64,000 nucleotides of DNA. It comes from Amycolatopsis cihanbeyliensis. Its GTDB lineage: Bacteria > Actinomycetota > Actinomycetes > Mycobacteriales > Pseudonocardiaceae. Under the pieces are notes generated by a model. The model was not told the DNA's origin, did no database searches, and worked only from the letters and a program-made list of their open reading frames with translations. A program made the position numbers and the translations under genes. How positions within the stretch are numbered: position 1 is the first letter of the stretch; every line of letters begins with the position of its first letter. The stretch covers positions 496,001 through 560,000 of the forward strand of contig NZ_VFML01000001.1 of NCBI RefSeq assembly GCF_006715045.1. The letters run 5' to 3'. Shown here in pieces: positions 45,725-53,840 of the stretch.

Positions 45725-47002
45725 TCACTCCTTCCCCGCGTGCCGCAGACGCAGCCGCACGCTGTCGGTGATCTCGGCGAGGGTGGCTTCGGGCAGTCCG
45801 GTGCGCGCGAGTTCGGCGCAGCCGAGCTCCACGACCTGGCCGGCCGCCGCGGCGATCTCCGGCACGGCGAGGCCGTACCTGGCCGCCTGCTCCCACCGGT
45901 CGGCCACCGGCGCACACACCGTCAGCGCGCGATGCGCCGTTGCGGGTCGATCCAGCAGCGCGACCAGTAGCGCCACCGGATCCAGCCAGCGGTCCGGTGG
46001 CTGCGCGTCGAGATAGCGGGCCTCCACGTAGCCACGCGGGCGGACCGGGGTGAACATCGTGGTCAGGTGGTAGTCCAGGTCGGCCGTGGTCGGTGGGTCC
46101 AGCACGCCCGCGGCGCCGCGTCCGGCGACCCAGTCGGCGAAGGTCAGGCCCGCCGGGGCGTCCCACGGCCCTTCCGGGCGGCGCAGCACCATCAGCGGGG
46201 TGTCCATCATCCGGCGCGCCCAGTCCCGCGCCGGATCGGGTGAGGCGATGGCGGGCCGGGTGCGAGCCCGCTCGGTGCCCATCACGGCCAGCCAGCGCGC
46301 CGAGGCGTGCCCGGTGTCGGCCCCGGCGTGCCTGCGGGAGTTGGCGAACAGCGCCAGCAGCACGGGGCCCAGCGCGTGCGCCGCGGCCCAGCGTTGCGCG
46401 ATGTGTTCCCGCTCCCCCGCGTCCAGGCAGATCTGCAGGCCCGCCGTGCTGCACATCATGGTGATACCGCCGGTCCCCATCGGCGCGAACCGGCGTTCCA
46501 TCGCGGCGTACCGCTCGGTGGTGAGCACCCTGGACGGCCCACGATGCGGATCGATCCCGTGCTCGCCGAGGCGTAGCCCGGCGCGGGTGAGCAGATCGGT
46601 GAGATGGCGCAGATCGGCGGAGACCGCCGCGGACAGCTCGGTGAGCGATCGCCGCGGGGGCGCGGAGATCTCCACCTGGGCGCCGGGTTCGAGGGTGAGG
46701 GGTGACCCGCCCGGCAACGGTTGCGCCGGACTGTCCGGGCTCAGTGTGCGGGGGGCGTGCGGGCCGAGTGCCTCGGCGAGATGAGTGGGATCGAGCGGAC
46801 GGCTGGGCTCGTCGATGTGGTGCACGGTGTACTCGAGTTCGACGCCGATCAGCCGCGGGGGCCCGTGTTTGAAACACACCGAGGCGACATAGGCCTCGCC
46901 TTCCGCGCGATCGGAGACCACCCGCGCGGAGGTCTGCTCCGCCGCCGCGTCGCGCTGGGATGTTCGGTTGATGTGCGGGAAGTGATCGTGAACAGCCGTC
47001 AT
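45725..47002 (-). CDS. egtA: Glutamate-cysteine ligase of the ergothioneine operon
   Basis: Makes gamma-glutamylcysteine, the thiol donor for EgtB. A 425-residue GCS2-type ligase with GVELEYTVH (metal/ATP site), EPGAQVEISAPP, CSTAGLQICLDAG and ARYLDAQPPDRW. It is the first gene of egtABCD plus the FDOR gene, all closely spaced on the minus strand. I use ATG 47002 (MTAVHDHF); ATG 47032 would add ten residues. The 114 bp between it and the LysR stop hold the promoter, but no strong motif is visible. Confidence 0.94.
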   Translation of the reverse strand: MTAVHDHFPHINRTSQRDAAAEQTSARVVSDRAEGEAYVASVCFKHGPPRLIGVELEYTVHHIDEPSRPLDPTHLAEALGPHAPRTLSPDSPAQPLPGGSPLTLEPGAQVEISAPPRRSLTELSAAVSADLRHLTDLLTRAGLRLGEHGIDPHRGPSRVLTTERYAAMERRFAPMGTGGITMMCSTAGLQICLDAGEREHIAQRWAAAHALGPVLLALFANSRRHAGADTGHASARWLAVMGTERARTRPAIASPDPARDWARRMMDTPLMVLRRPEGPWDAPAGLTFADWVAGRGAAGVLDPPTTADLDYHLTTMFTPVRPRGYVEARYLDAQPPDRWLDPVALLVALLDRPATAHRALTVCAPVADRWEQAARYGLAVPEIAAAAGQVVELGCAELARTGLPEATLAEITDSVRLRLRHAGKE

Positions 47003-47116
47003 GACATCCGCCTGCCGTCCAGTCCGGTCCATCGGAACACTCGCTCGCCGACGTTACACGGGGGGTACGACAGGACGCAGGTTTCGCGAGCCCGCACGGG
47101 TCGGAGCAGTGCGGGG

Positions 47117-48040
47117 TCACGGCAGTGGTGAGCGCACGCCGAGGCCGAGCTCGGCCGCGGCCGTGCGTACCGCGTCGATGACGAACTGCAGCGAGGGCCT
47201 GCGGGAGGCCGTGGTGCGGTAGGCGATGGACACCGTGCGCATCACCGGGCTGGTCAGCGCCACCACGTCCACCCCGGGAGGGCGCAGGGTCAGGCCCAGG
47301 TCGGAGACCAGCGTGATGCCAAGCCCTGCCCCGACCATGGCCATCGCGGTGGCCTGCTCACCGACCTCGTGGTTGATCTTCGGCTCGAACCCGCTGCGCT
47401 GGCAGGCGATCAGCACCGCCCGACCGAAATGGCTCCTCGGCCCGGCGAGGATCCACGGGTGCTCGGCCAGCTCCAGCAGGGAGACCGAGCCGGCCGGGAT
47501 CGCACCGGTCGGCACGGCGGCGTGCAGCCGCTCCACCGCGATCACCGCCCGCTCCAGGCCCGGCTCCCAGGGCATCGGCATGTCCGAGTAGTCGATCACG
47601 AAGGAGAAGTCCAGCGCGCCGTCCCGGACCGCACCCGCGGTGTCCTCCGGGGCCAGTTCCCTGGTGCGCACCTCGATCCCGGGATGGTCGGCCGCCAGGG
47701 TGGTGAGCGCGGTGGGCAGCAGGCCGGAGGCAACCGAGGCCCACACGCCCGCGGTGAGCCGCACCGAGGCGGTGTCCTGTGCCTCCTCCAGTGCCAGCGT
47801 GGCCCGCTCCACCGAGCCGAGGATGTCCTCGGCGTGCTCGGTCAGCAGCATCCCCAGTTCGGTCAGCTGCACCCGGCGGCCGAGCCGCTCGAAGAGCTTG
47901 GCGCCGACATCCCGCTCCAGCTGCGCGAGTTGTTGGGACACGGCCGATGCGGTGTAGTGCAACGCCGCCGCGGCCGCGGTGACGGTGCCCCTCCGGTGCA
48001 GCTCGCGGAGCATCCGCAAGCGGTGCAACGAAAGCTCCAT
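47117..48040 (-). CDS. LysR-family regulator divergent from glutamate dehydrogenase
   Basis: A 307-residue LysR protein: winged HTH at residues 4-62 (HRLRMLRELHRRGTVTAAAAALHYTASAVSQQLAQLERDVG) and a two-lobe effector domain (VRLTAGVWASVASGLLPTALTTLAADHPGIEVR). ATG 48040 gives the canonical MELSLHRLRML start. It is divergent from a Glu/Leu/Phe/Val dehydrogenase, 237 bp apart, and probably controls it in response to an amino acid or keto acid. That role is inferred from position. Confidence 0.93.
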   Translation of the reverse strand: MELSLHRLRMLRELHRRGTVTAAAAALHYTASAVSQQLAQLERDVGAKLFERLGRRVQLTELGMLLTEHAEDILGSVERATLALEEAQDTASVRLTAGVWASVASGLLPTALTTLAADHPGIEVRTRELAPEDTAGAVRDGALDFSFVIDYSDMPMPWEPGLERAVIAVERLHAAVPTGAIPAGSVSLLELAEHPWILAGPRSHFGRAVLIACQRSGFEPKINHEVGEQATAMAMVGAGLGITLVSDLGLTLRPPGVDVVALTSPVMRTVSIAYRTTASRRPSLQFVIDAVRTAAAELGLGVRSPLP

Positions 48041-48277
48041 GCAGGAAGCGTAAAGGCAAACGTGCATGATCCTTAACTGGACGCGCGGCCGTGGCTACCG
48101 CACTGTGGTGGTACCGGCCCGCCACGGGCAGCCACCAGCGGACACCGCAGCTCACCAGCGTCGACAACGCCGAACGCAACCGCTTTCGGTGAGTTGTCGT
48201 GTGCCCGCGGTCGCGAACCGACCAGGCCGGCAGGCTGAACGCCCGCAATCGACACGAATGGCTTGGAGGTGGGTTGA

Positions 48278-49468
48278 GTGAACACCGAGAAGACCGAACC
48301 CCTGCTCAGGTTGACCTGGACCGACCCGGTGACCGGTACCCGTGGTTACCTCGTCGTGCACACACTCGTCTCCGGGCTGGCCACCGGCGGCACCCGGATG
48401 CGGCCGGGCTGCACCCTGTCCGAGGTGGAGGACCTCGCCCGCGGCATGGCGGCCAAAACGGCCGCGTTCAACCTTCCGGTCGGCGGCGCCAAGGGCGGCA
48501 TCGACTTCGACCCCAAGGACCCGCGCGCGGTGGGCGTGCTGGAACGCTTCTGCGCGGCCATGCGCCCGTGGCTGGACGACCACTGGGTGACCGCCGAGGA
48601 CCTCGGCGTGCCACAGCACCTGATCGACGAGGTGTTCGCCAGGCTGGGGCTGCAGCAGTCCTACCACGCGGCGATCAGCCGTTCGAGCGCTCCGGAGCGG
48701 ACCCTGCGCCGGGTGCAGGCCGGACTCAACGCCCCGGTGCCCGGTGGGCTGCTGCTGGGCGACGTGGTCGGCGGCTACGGCGTGGCGCAGGCCTGCCTCG
48801 GCGCCGCGGGCACCTGGGGCTGGGAGACCGCGGCCACCACCGTCGCCGTGCAGGGCATCGGCACGATGGGCGGCGGCGCGGCCTGGTACCTGCACGAGGC
48901 CGGGATGCGGGTGGTCGCCGTCGCGGACGCGGCGGGCACCCTGTACCACCCGGACGGGCTGGACATCCCCGCACTGCTGGAACTGCGGGACGCCTTCGGC
49001 GAGATCGACCGGGAGCGCGTGCCGGCCGAGGTGCGGCGCCTGCCCCGCAACGCCGTGCTCGGTATCGAGGCCGACATCCTCGTTCCGGCGGCGGTGTCCT
49101 ACGCGATCACCCCGGACAACACCGTGGACGTCGCGGCGAGGGTGGTGGTCGAGGCCGCCAACTCCGCGACGACGCCGGAGGCCGAGGCCATGCTCGGCGC
49201 GCGCGGCATCCCGGTGATCCCGGACTTCGTGGCCAACGCCGGCGCGGCCGCCTGGGCGTGGTGGCTGCTGCTGGGTGAGGTCGGCGCGAACCCTGCCGAC
49301 TCCTTCCAGCGGCTGCGCTCGGAGATGCAGGCGAAGGTGGCCCTGCTGCTCGGCCAGTGGAACACCGAGGCGACGCCACTGCGGCAGACGGCGTGGGAGC
49401 TGGCCGCGGCCAACCGGGGCCTGTTGCAGGACCGGCCCGTGGACCAGCAGGTCGTCACCATCCCCTGA
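48278..49468 (+). CDS. Glu/Leu/Phe/Val dehydrogenase
   Basis: A 396-residue NAD(P)-dependent amino acid dehydrogenase: GGTRMRPG, the catalytic lysine in VGGAKGGIDFDPKD, AEDLGVPQ, the NAD fold VAVQGIGTMGGGAAWYL and VEAANSATTPEAEAM. The sequence lacks the length of classical glutamate dehydrogenase (about 450), and its CTLSEVEDLARGMAAKTAAFNLPVGG block is closer to leucine/valine dehydrogenases, so substrate is open. GTG 48278 has GGAGG upstream. It is divergent from the LysR gene. Confidence 0.9.
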   Translation: MNTEKTEPLLRLTWTDPVTGTRGYLVVHTLVSGLATGGTRMRPGCTLSEVEDLARGMAAKTAAFNLPVGGAKGGIDFDPKDPRAVGVLERFCAAMRPWLDDHWVTAEDLGVPQHLIDEVFARLGLQQSYHAAISRSSAPERTLRRVQAGLNAPVPGGLLLGDVVGGYGVAQACLGAAGTWGWETAATTVAVQGIGTMGGGAAWYLHEAGMRVVAVADAAGTLYHPDGLDIPALLELRDAFGEIDRERVPAEVRRLPRNAVLGIEADILVPAAVSYAITPDNTVDVAARVVVEAANSATTPEAEAMLGARGIPVIPDFVANAGAAAWAWWLLLGEVGANPADSFQRLRSEMQAKVALLLGQWNTEATPLRQTAWELAAANRGLLQDRPVDQQVVTIP

Positions 49469-49472
49469 ATCA

Positions 49473-49488
49473 CAGTACGTACGTACGG
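49473..49488. promoter_or_regulatory. AcnR-type operator upstream of the AcnR-like TetR gene
   Basis: CAGTACGTACGTACGG matches CAGNACnnncGTACTG (recalled) except at one base near the end. It begins four bases after the dehydrogenase stop and 38 bp before ATG 49526, as expected for autoregulation. Confidence 0.6.
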
Positions 49489-49496
49489 ATTGCACT

Positions 49497-49520
49497 GATC
49501 CTGTCCCAGATGACAGGATC
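49497..49520. promoter_or_regulatory. Perfect 9-bp inverted repeat just before the AcnR-like gene
   Basis: GATCCTGTC (49497-49505) and GACAGGATC (49512-49520) with a 6-base loop end five bases before ATG 49526. In RNA the stem would crowd the GGGGG ribosome site; in DNA it could be a second operator. Confidence 0.55.
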
Positions 49521-49525
49521 GGGGG

Positions 49526-50116
49526 ATGCCACGGGTCAGCCAGGACCATCTTGCCGCACGCCGCCGCCAGATTCTCGACGGGGCGCGGGCCTGTTTCGCG
49601 CGGCACGGCTACGAGGGCGCGACCGTGCGGCGGCTGGAGGAGGCGACCGGGCTCTCCCGTGGCGCGATCTTCCACCACTTCCGGGACAAGGAGTCGTTGT
49701 TCCTCGCGCTCGCCGAGGACGACGCCGCGCGGATGGCCGATGTGGTGGCCGCCCAGGGTCTGGTGCAGGTGATGCGGGACCTGCTGGCCAACGGCAGCGC
49801 GCATCCGGCCGACTGGCTGGGCACCCGGCTCGAGGTCTCCCGGCGGCTGCGCACCGACCCGGAGTTCCGGGCGCGGTGGGCCGAGCGCTCCGAGCGGCTC
49901 ACGGTGGCCACCCGCAACCGGCTCGCCCGCCAGCGGGAGGCCGGCAACCTGCGCGACGACATCGATATCGAGGTGCTCACCGCCTTCCTCGAGCTGGCGC
50001 TGGAAGGCCTGGTCTCGCACGTGGCGATGGGCCTGCCCGCGGACGACCTCGAGCCGGTGCTCGATCTGGTGGAGGAGACCGTGCGCAGGCACCGCGCCAG
50101 GGACGAGCCCCGTTAG
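49526..50116 (+). CDS. acnR: TetR-family regulator resembling AcnR, the aconitase repressor
   Basis: A 196-residue TetR protein whose N-terminal half (residues 12-60: RRRQILDGARACFARHGYEGATVRRLEEATGLSRGAIFHHFRDKESLFLALA) is, from memory, almost the same as AcnR of Corynebacterium. The DWLGTRLEVSRRLRTDPEF segment also fits. AcnR represses acn and binds citrate with magnesium. In related genomes it sits beside acn; here acn is 13 kb away, but both promoters have the same operator type. The stop overlaps the convergent VOC remnant. Confidence 0.85.
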   Translation: MPRVSQDHLAARRRQILDGARACFARHGYEGATVRRLEEATGLSRGAIFHHFRDKESLFLALAEDDAARMADVVAAQGLVQVMRDLLANGSAHPADWLGTRLEVSRRLRTDPEFRARWAERSERLTVATRNRLARQREAGNLRDDIDIEVLTAFLELALEGLVSHVAMGLPADDLEPVLDLVEETVRRHRARDEPR

Positions 50117-50680
50117 CTCATCCCGAGCTGCTCACGCAGCTCGCCGGTCCGGCGCAGCTCGTCCGGGACGCCATCCGGCTCGGTCCCGGCGAGCCCGGCC
50201 AGTAGCTGCCGTGCCAGCTCGTCCTCGCCGAGCCGGACCGCGAGGTCGGCACGCATGACCCGGCCACGGAAACGCAACTCGGCCGGTTCCGGGCCGTCCG
50301 TGGCCGCGCGGTCCAGCACTCGGGTCAGCACCCGCGTCGCGGCGAGCGGATCGTCGTGCGAGTCGGCGAGGATCACGGCGGTCTCCAGCACGTGCGCGAG
50401 GCCGCGCCGCCCACCGGTGGCGAGCCCGTTGGTCAGCTCGCCGATCCGCTGCCCGATCCGGACGTAGTTGCCGCCGGGGTCGATCACGATGAACTGGCGC
50501 ACGCCCGAGCGCAGGTCCTTCACCGGATTGATCCGCGGGATGCCGCGGGCGGGCACCTTGCCGACGTGGCGCGGAGCCCCTCGGTGAACGCCTGGTAGAG
50601 CGCGTCCACCTCGTCCGTGGAGACGTAACAGGTGCTGTGGTTGGCCGCCGGATCGACAGCCTTGAGCACGAAGGTGCGGG
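50113..50680 (-). pseudogene. Truncated, frameshifted VOC (glyoxalase/bleomycin-resistance) gene
   Basis: Homology begins abruptly near 50680 with mid-domain sequence (AVDPAANHSTCYVSTDEVDALYQAFTEG). A one-base loss near 50563-50564 breaks the frame between GLRAT and GKVPARGIPRI. The rest (GVRQFIVIDPGGNYVRIGQ, then a helical tail HVLETAVILADSHDDPLAAT) reads normally to the stop at 50113. The first half of the domain is missing and its place is taken by the divergent gene at 50709. One metal/antibiotic-binding half is gone, so it is not functional. Confidence 0.8.
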
Positions 50681-50708
50681 TGGGCCGGGACCGTGATGCA
50701 GTGGAGGA

Positions 50709-51275
50709 ATGGAGCTTCTCGACGCACACGGCGAGGCGATGCGCGGGTTCGACCGGGTGGTGCACCGGATCGGGCCCGGCCAGTGGCACGAGCCGACGCC
50801 CTGCACCGAGTGGGACGTGCGGGACCTGCTCACCCACCTGGTGAGCGAGCAACTGTGGACGCCACACCTGCTCGCCGGCGCGACCCTGGCGGAGATCGGT
50901 GACCGGTTCGAAGGCGACGTGCTCGGCGCCGCCCCGATCGACGCGTGGGAACGTGCCTCGGCCGCGGCACGGGAGGCGTGGACCGCGCCCGGGGCGCTGG
51001 ACCGCACGGTGCATGTCTCCGGCGGCGAGGCCGAGGCGACCCGGTACGGCTGGGAGATGACGGTCGACCTCGCGGTACACGGCTGGGACCTGGCCACCGG
51101 GATCGGCGTGCCGCACCCGATCGGCGAGCCGCTGGCCACCACCCTCCTGGAACGGTTCCGGCCATGGGTGGACGAGTGGCAGGGGCTCGGCATCTTCGCG
51201 CCGCCCGTCCCGGTGTCCCCGGACGCCGACGCGGCGACCGAACTCGTCGCGCTGCTCGGCCGCGACCCGCGGTGA
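50709..51275 (+). CDS. TIGR03086-type DinB-fold metal-binding protein
   Basis: A 188-residue four-helix protein of the mycothiol-dependent maleylpyruvate-isomerase N-terminal family: CTEWDVRDLLTHLVSEQLWTPHLL and DLAVHGWDLATGIG provide the metal histidines. Such proteins are thiol-dependent transferases in actinobacteria with mycothiol, which fits the presence of mshC, but the substrate is unknown. ATG 50709 follows GGAGG closely. Its 5' end abuts the truncated VOC gene. Confidence 0.85.
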   Translation: MELLDAHGEAMRGFDRVVHRIGPGQWHEPTPCTEWDVRDLLTHLVSEQLWTPHLLAGATLAEIGDRFEGDVLGAAPIDAWERASAAAREAWTAPGALDRTVHVSGGEAEATRYGWEMTVDLAVHGWDLATGIGVPHPIGEPLATTLLERFRPWVDEWQGLGIFAPPVPVSPDADAATELVALLGRDPR

Positions 51276-51385
51276 TTCAGGGGTGTACGGGGCGACCCGA
51301 CCCGTACCGCACACGGTCGGCGGTTGCATTCGCTAAACTAGGGGAATCGCTATAGCCGGATCTTTCTCGAGGAGTGGCACCTTCC

Positions 51386-51478
51386 GTGCGCGACGCGCCG
51401 TCACCTGGTGACAGTACTTGGCCGGGTGACCTGCCCGGCTCTCCCGTTGCCCCCGCCGACGCCGGCGGTGTCCGCTGA
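51386..51478 (+). CDS. 30-codon ORF overlapping the start of the CNNM gene
   Basis: GTG 51386 with GAGGAG 12 bases upstream opens a 30-codon frame. It is rich in Pro, Gly and Asp (PSPGDSTWPGDLPGSP) and ends in TGA that overlaps the CNNM ATG (TGATG). The downstream gene has no Shine-Dalgarno of its own, so it may depend on translation of this leader. Codon third positions are less GC-biased than in neighbours, so it may be a leader rather than a protein gene. Confidence 0.45.
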   Translation: MRDAPSPGDSTWPGDLPGSPVAPADAGGVR

Positions 51479-52788
51479 TGGACATCGTGCTCGCCGTCGC
51501 CGGCGTTCTGTTCGTCCTCCTGCTCACCGTCGGCACCGGCCTCGCGGTCGCGGCCGAGTTCTCGCTCACCGCGCTCGAGCGCAGCACGGTGGAGACCGAC
51601 GTCCGACAGGTCGGTGACCGCCGGTCCAAGGCCGTGCTCAAGGCGCACCGCACGCTGTCCTTCCAGCTCTCCGGTGCGCAGGTCGCGATCACCCTGACCA
51701 CGTTGGTCACCGGGTACGTGGCCGAACCGATGATCGGCGAGCTCATCCGGCCCGCGCTGGACGGGCTCGGCCTTCCGGCGGGCATGACCCGCGGTGTGTC
51801 CCTTGTGCTCGCCCTGTTCCTGGCCACCTCGCTGTCCATGGTGGTCGGCGAGATGATGCCGAAGAACCTGGCGATCGCCCGGCCGCTGCAGACGGCCCGC
51901 GCCGTGGCCGGTTACCACTCCCGGTTCTCCGCGCTGTTCGGCTGGTTGATCAACCTGATGAACAACAGCGCGAACTGGGTGGTGCGCAAGCTGGGCATCC
52001 AGCCGCAGGAGGAGCTGCGTTCGGCCCGCTCCCCGCAGGAGCTCGGCTCGATCGTGCGCAGCAGCGCGGAGAGCGGCACGCTGGACACCTCCACCGCGGA
52101 GTTGCTCGGCCGCTCACTGCGCTTCGGTGAGCGCACGGCCGAGGAGCTGATGACGCCGCGGGTCCAGGTGGAGTCGCTCACCGTGGACGACACCATCAAC
52201 GACCTGGTGGAGCTGTCCCGGCGCACCGGATTCTCCCGGTTCCCCGTCTACGCCGAGGACCTGGACGACGTGCAGGGCGCCGTGCACATCAAGCAGGCGT
52301 TCACCGTGCCGCGCGCGGAACGGGACACCGTGCCGATCGGTTCGGTGATGCGGCCGCTGCCGACCGTCCCGGAGTCACTGCCCGGCGACTCGCTGCTGGA
52401 CCGGCTGCGCGACTCGCGGTTCCAGCTGGCGCTGGTGGTCGACGAGTACGGCGGCACCGCGGGAATGGTCACCCTCGAGGACGTGGTCGAGGAGATCATC
52501 GGCGACGTGCGCGACGAGCACGACGCGCTGGAGGCCCCCACCTCGCGGCGCCTCGGGACGGACAGCTGGATGGTCTCCGGGCAACTACGTGCGGACGAGG
52601 TGTTCGACATCTCCGGCTTCCGGATGCCCGAGGGGGACTACGAGACGGTGGCCGGGCTCCTGCTCGAGAGGTTGGGCCGCATCCCCGAGGCCGGGGACCA
52701 GCTGGAGGTGGACGGCTGGCGGTTCACCGTCACCCGGATGGACCGGCACCGCATCGCCGAGCTGCGGCTGGACGAGGTGGCCCGTTGA
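51478..52788 (+). CDS. CNNM/CorC-type membrane protein with CBS and CorC_HlyC domains
   Basis: A 436-residue hemolysin-C-like protein. The DUF21/CNNM transmembrane domain covers residues 1-195 (start MDIVLAVAGVLFVLLLTVGTGLAVAAEFSL; GEMMPKNLAIARP). A tandem CBS domain follows at 215-345 (MTPRVQVESL, LVVDEYGGTAGMVTLEDVVEEIIGDV), then a CorC_HlyC C-terminal domain at 355-430. The family is linked to magnesium and cobalt efflux or transport control. It is followed by a paralogue with overlapping start. Confidence 0.93.
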   Translation: MDIVLAVAGVLFVLLLTVGTGLAVAAEFSLTALERSTVETDVRQVGDRRSKAVLKAHRTLSFQLSGAQVAITLTTLVTGYVAEPMIGELIRPALDGLGLPAGMTRGVSLVLALFLATSLSMVVGEMMPKNLAIARPLQTARAVAGYHSRFSALFGWLINLMNNSANWVVRKLGIQPQEELRSARSPQELGSIVRSSAESGTLDTSTAELLGRSLRFGERTAEELMTPRVQVESLTVDDTINDLVELSRRTGFSRFPVYAEDLDDVQGAVHIKQAFTVPRAERDTVPIGSVMRPLPTVPESLPGDSLLDRLRDSRFQLALVVDEYGGTAGMVTLEDVVEEIIGDVRDEHDALEAPTSRRLGTDSWMVSGQLRADEVFDISGFRMPEGDYETVAGLLLERLGRIPEAGDQLEVDGWRFTVTRMDRHRIAELRLDEVAR

Positions 52789-53840
52789 ACGACTGGCTCG
52801 CCATCGCGATGATCGCCGTACTACTGCTCGCCAACGCCTTCTTCGTCGGCGCGGAGTTCTCCCTCATCTCCTCCCGGCGGGACCGGCTGGAAGCCCTGCT
52901 CGAGCAGGGCAAGACGCGGGCCCGGATCGTGATCAACGCGAGCAGGAACGTCTCCCTGATGCTGGCCGGCGCCCAGCTGGGCATCACGATCTGCTCCCTG
53001 CTGCTGTTGCAGGTCGGCGAGCCCGCGGTGGCGCACCAGCTGGAGGCGGCGTTCACCGCCGTGGGACTGCCGCTGCCGGGGTACGTGCTGCACCCGATCG
53101 CCTTCGCCTTCGCGCTGACCGTGATGACCCTGCTGCACGTGCTGATCGGCGAGATGGTGCCGAAGAACCTCGCCATCGCCGAGCCGGAGCGGCTCGCGCT
53201 GTGGCTGGTGCCTGCGCACGTCGCCTGGGTGAAGCTGGCCAACCCGTTCATCTGGCTGCTGAACTTCGTCGCCAACCTGCTGTTGCGGGTGGTCAAGGTG
53301 CAACCGAAGGACGAACTCGAGACCGCCTACACCTCCGCCGAACTGGCCGACCTGCTCCGGGAGTCGCGCCGGGAGGGGCTGCTGGACCAGTCCGAACACC
53401 GCAGGTTGAGCCAGACCCTTTCCTCGGTGCAGAAGACCGTGGCCGACATCCTGGTCCCGGTCGACGAGCTCAAGACCCTGCCGAGCAGGCCGACGGTGGG
53501 TGACGTGGAGCGCGCGGTGTCCTCCACCGGCTTCTCCCGCTTCCCGGTGCGCACCGAAGCGGGAGAGCTGACCGGGTACGTACACGTGAAGGACGTGCTG
53601 GACCAGGCAGGCGACCACCCGGGGACCGTCGTGCCCGCGGCCAAGACCCGGCGGCTCACCGAGCTGCCCGCACACCTGCGGCTGGACGAGGCACTGTCCG
53701 CGATGCGTGCCGACGGCAGCCACCTCGCCCGTGCGGTGGACACCGACGGCAGGGCGATCGGCGCCGTCGCGCTGGAGGACCTGGTCGAGGAGTACGTGGG
53801 CACCGTACGGGACGGCACGCACGTCACGGGGGCGCCATGA
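52785..53840 (+). CDS. Second CNNM-type membrane protein, without CorC_HlyC domain
   Basis: A 351-residue paralogue of the preceding gene. The DUF21 domain is at residues 1-190 (FVGAEFSLISSRRDRLEALLEQGKTRA, GEMVPKNLAIAEPERLAL) and the CBS pair at 215-345 (DILVPVDELKTLPS, VALEDLVEEYVGTV). The protein ends there, about 85 residues short of the first copy. TTG 52785 overlaps the previous stop (TTGA), the unusual start being set by the coupling. Pairs of CNNM proteins in one operon are common in actinobacteria and may form heterodimers. Confidence 0.9.
   Translation: MNDWLAIAMIAVLLLANAFFVGAEFSLISSRRDRLEALLEQGKTRARIVINASRNVSLMLAGAQLGITICSLLLLQVGEPAVAHQLEAAFTAVGLPLPGYVLHPIAFAFALTVMTLLHVLIGEMVPKNLAIAEPERLALWLVPAHVAWVKLANPFIWLLNFVANLLLRVVKVQPKDELETAYTSAELADLLRESRREGLLDQSEHRRLSQTLSSVQKTVADILVPVDELKTLPSRPTVGDVERAVSSTGFSRFPVRTEAGELTGYVHVKDVLDQAGDHPGTVVPAAKTRRLTELPAHLRLDEALSAMRADGSHLARAVDTDGRAIGAVALEDLVEEYVGTVRDGTHVTGAP

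Noticed and set aside
48152..50092. A 646-codon minus-strand frame across the dehydrogenase and acnR.
   Set aside because: It covers two well-supported plus-strand genes and their operators and shows no family resemblance.
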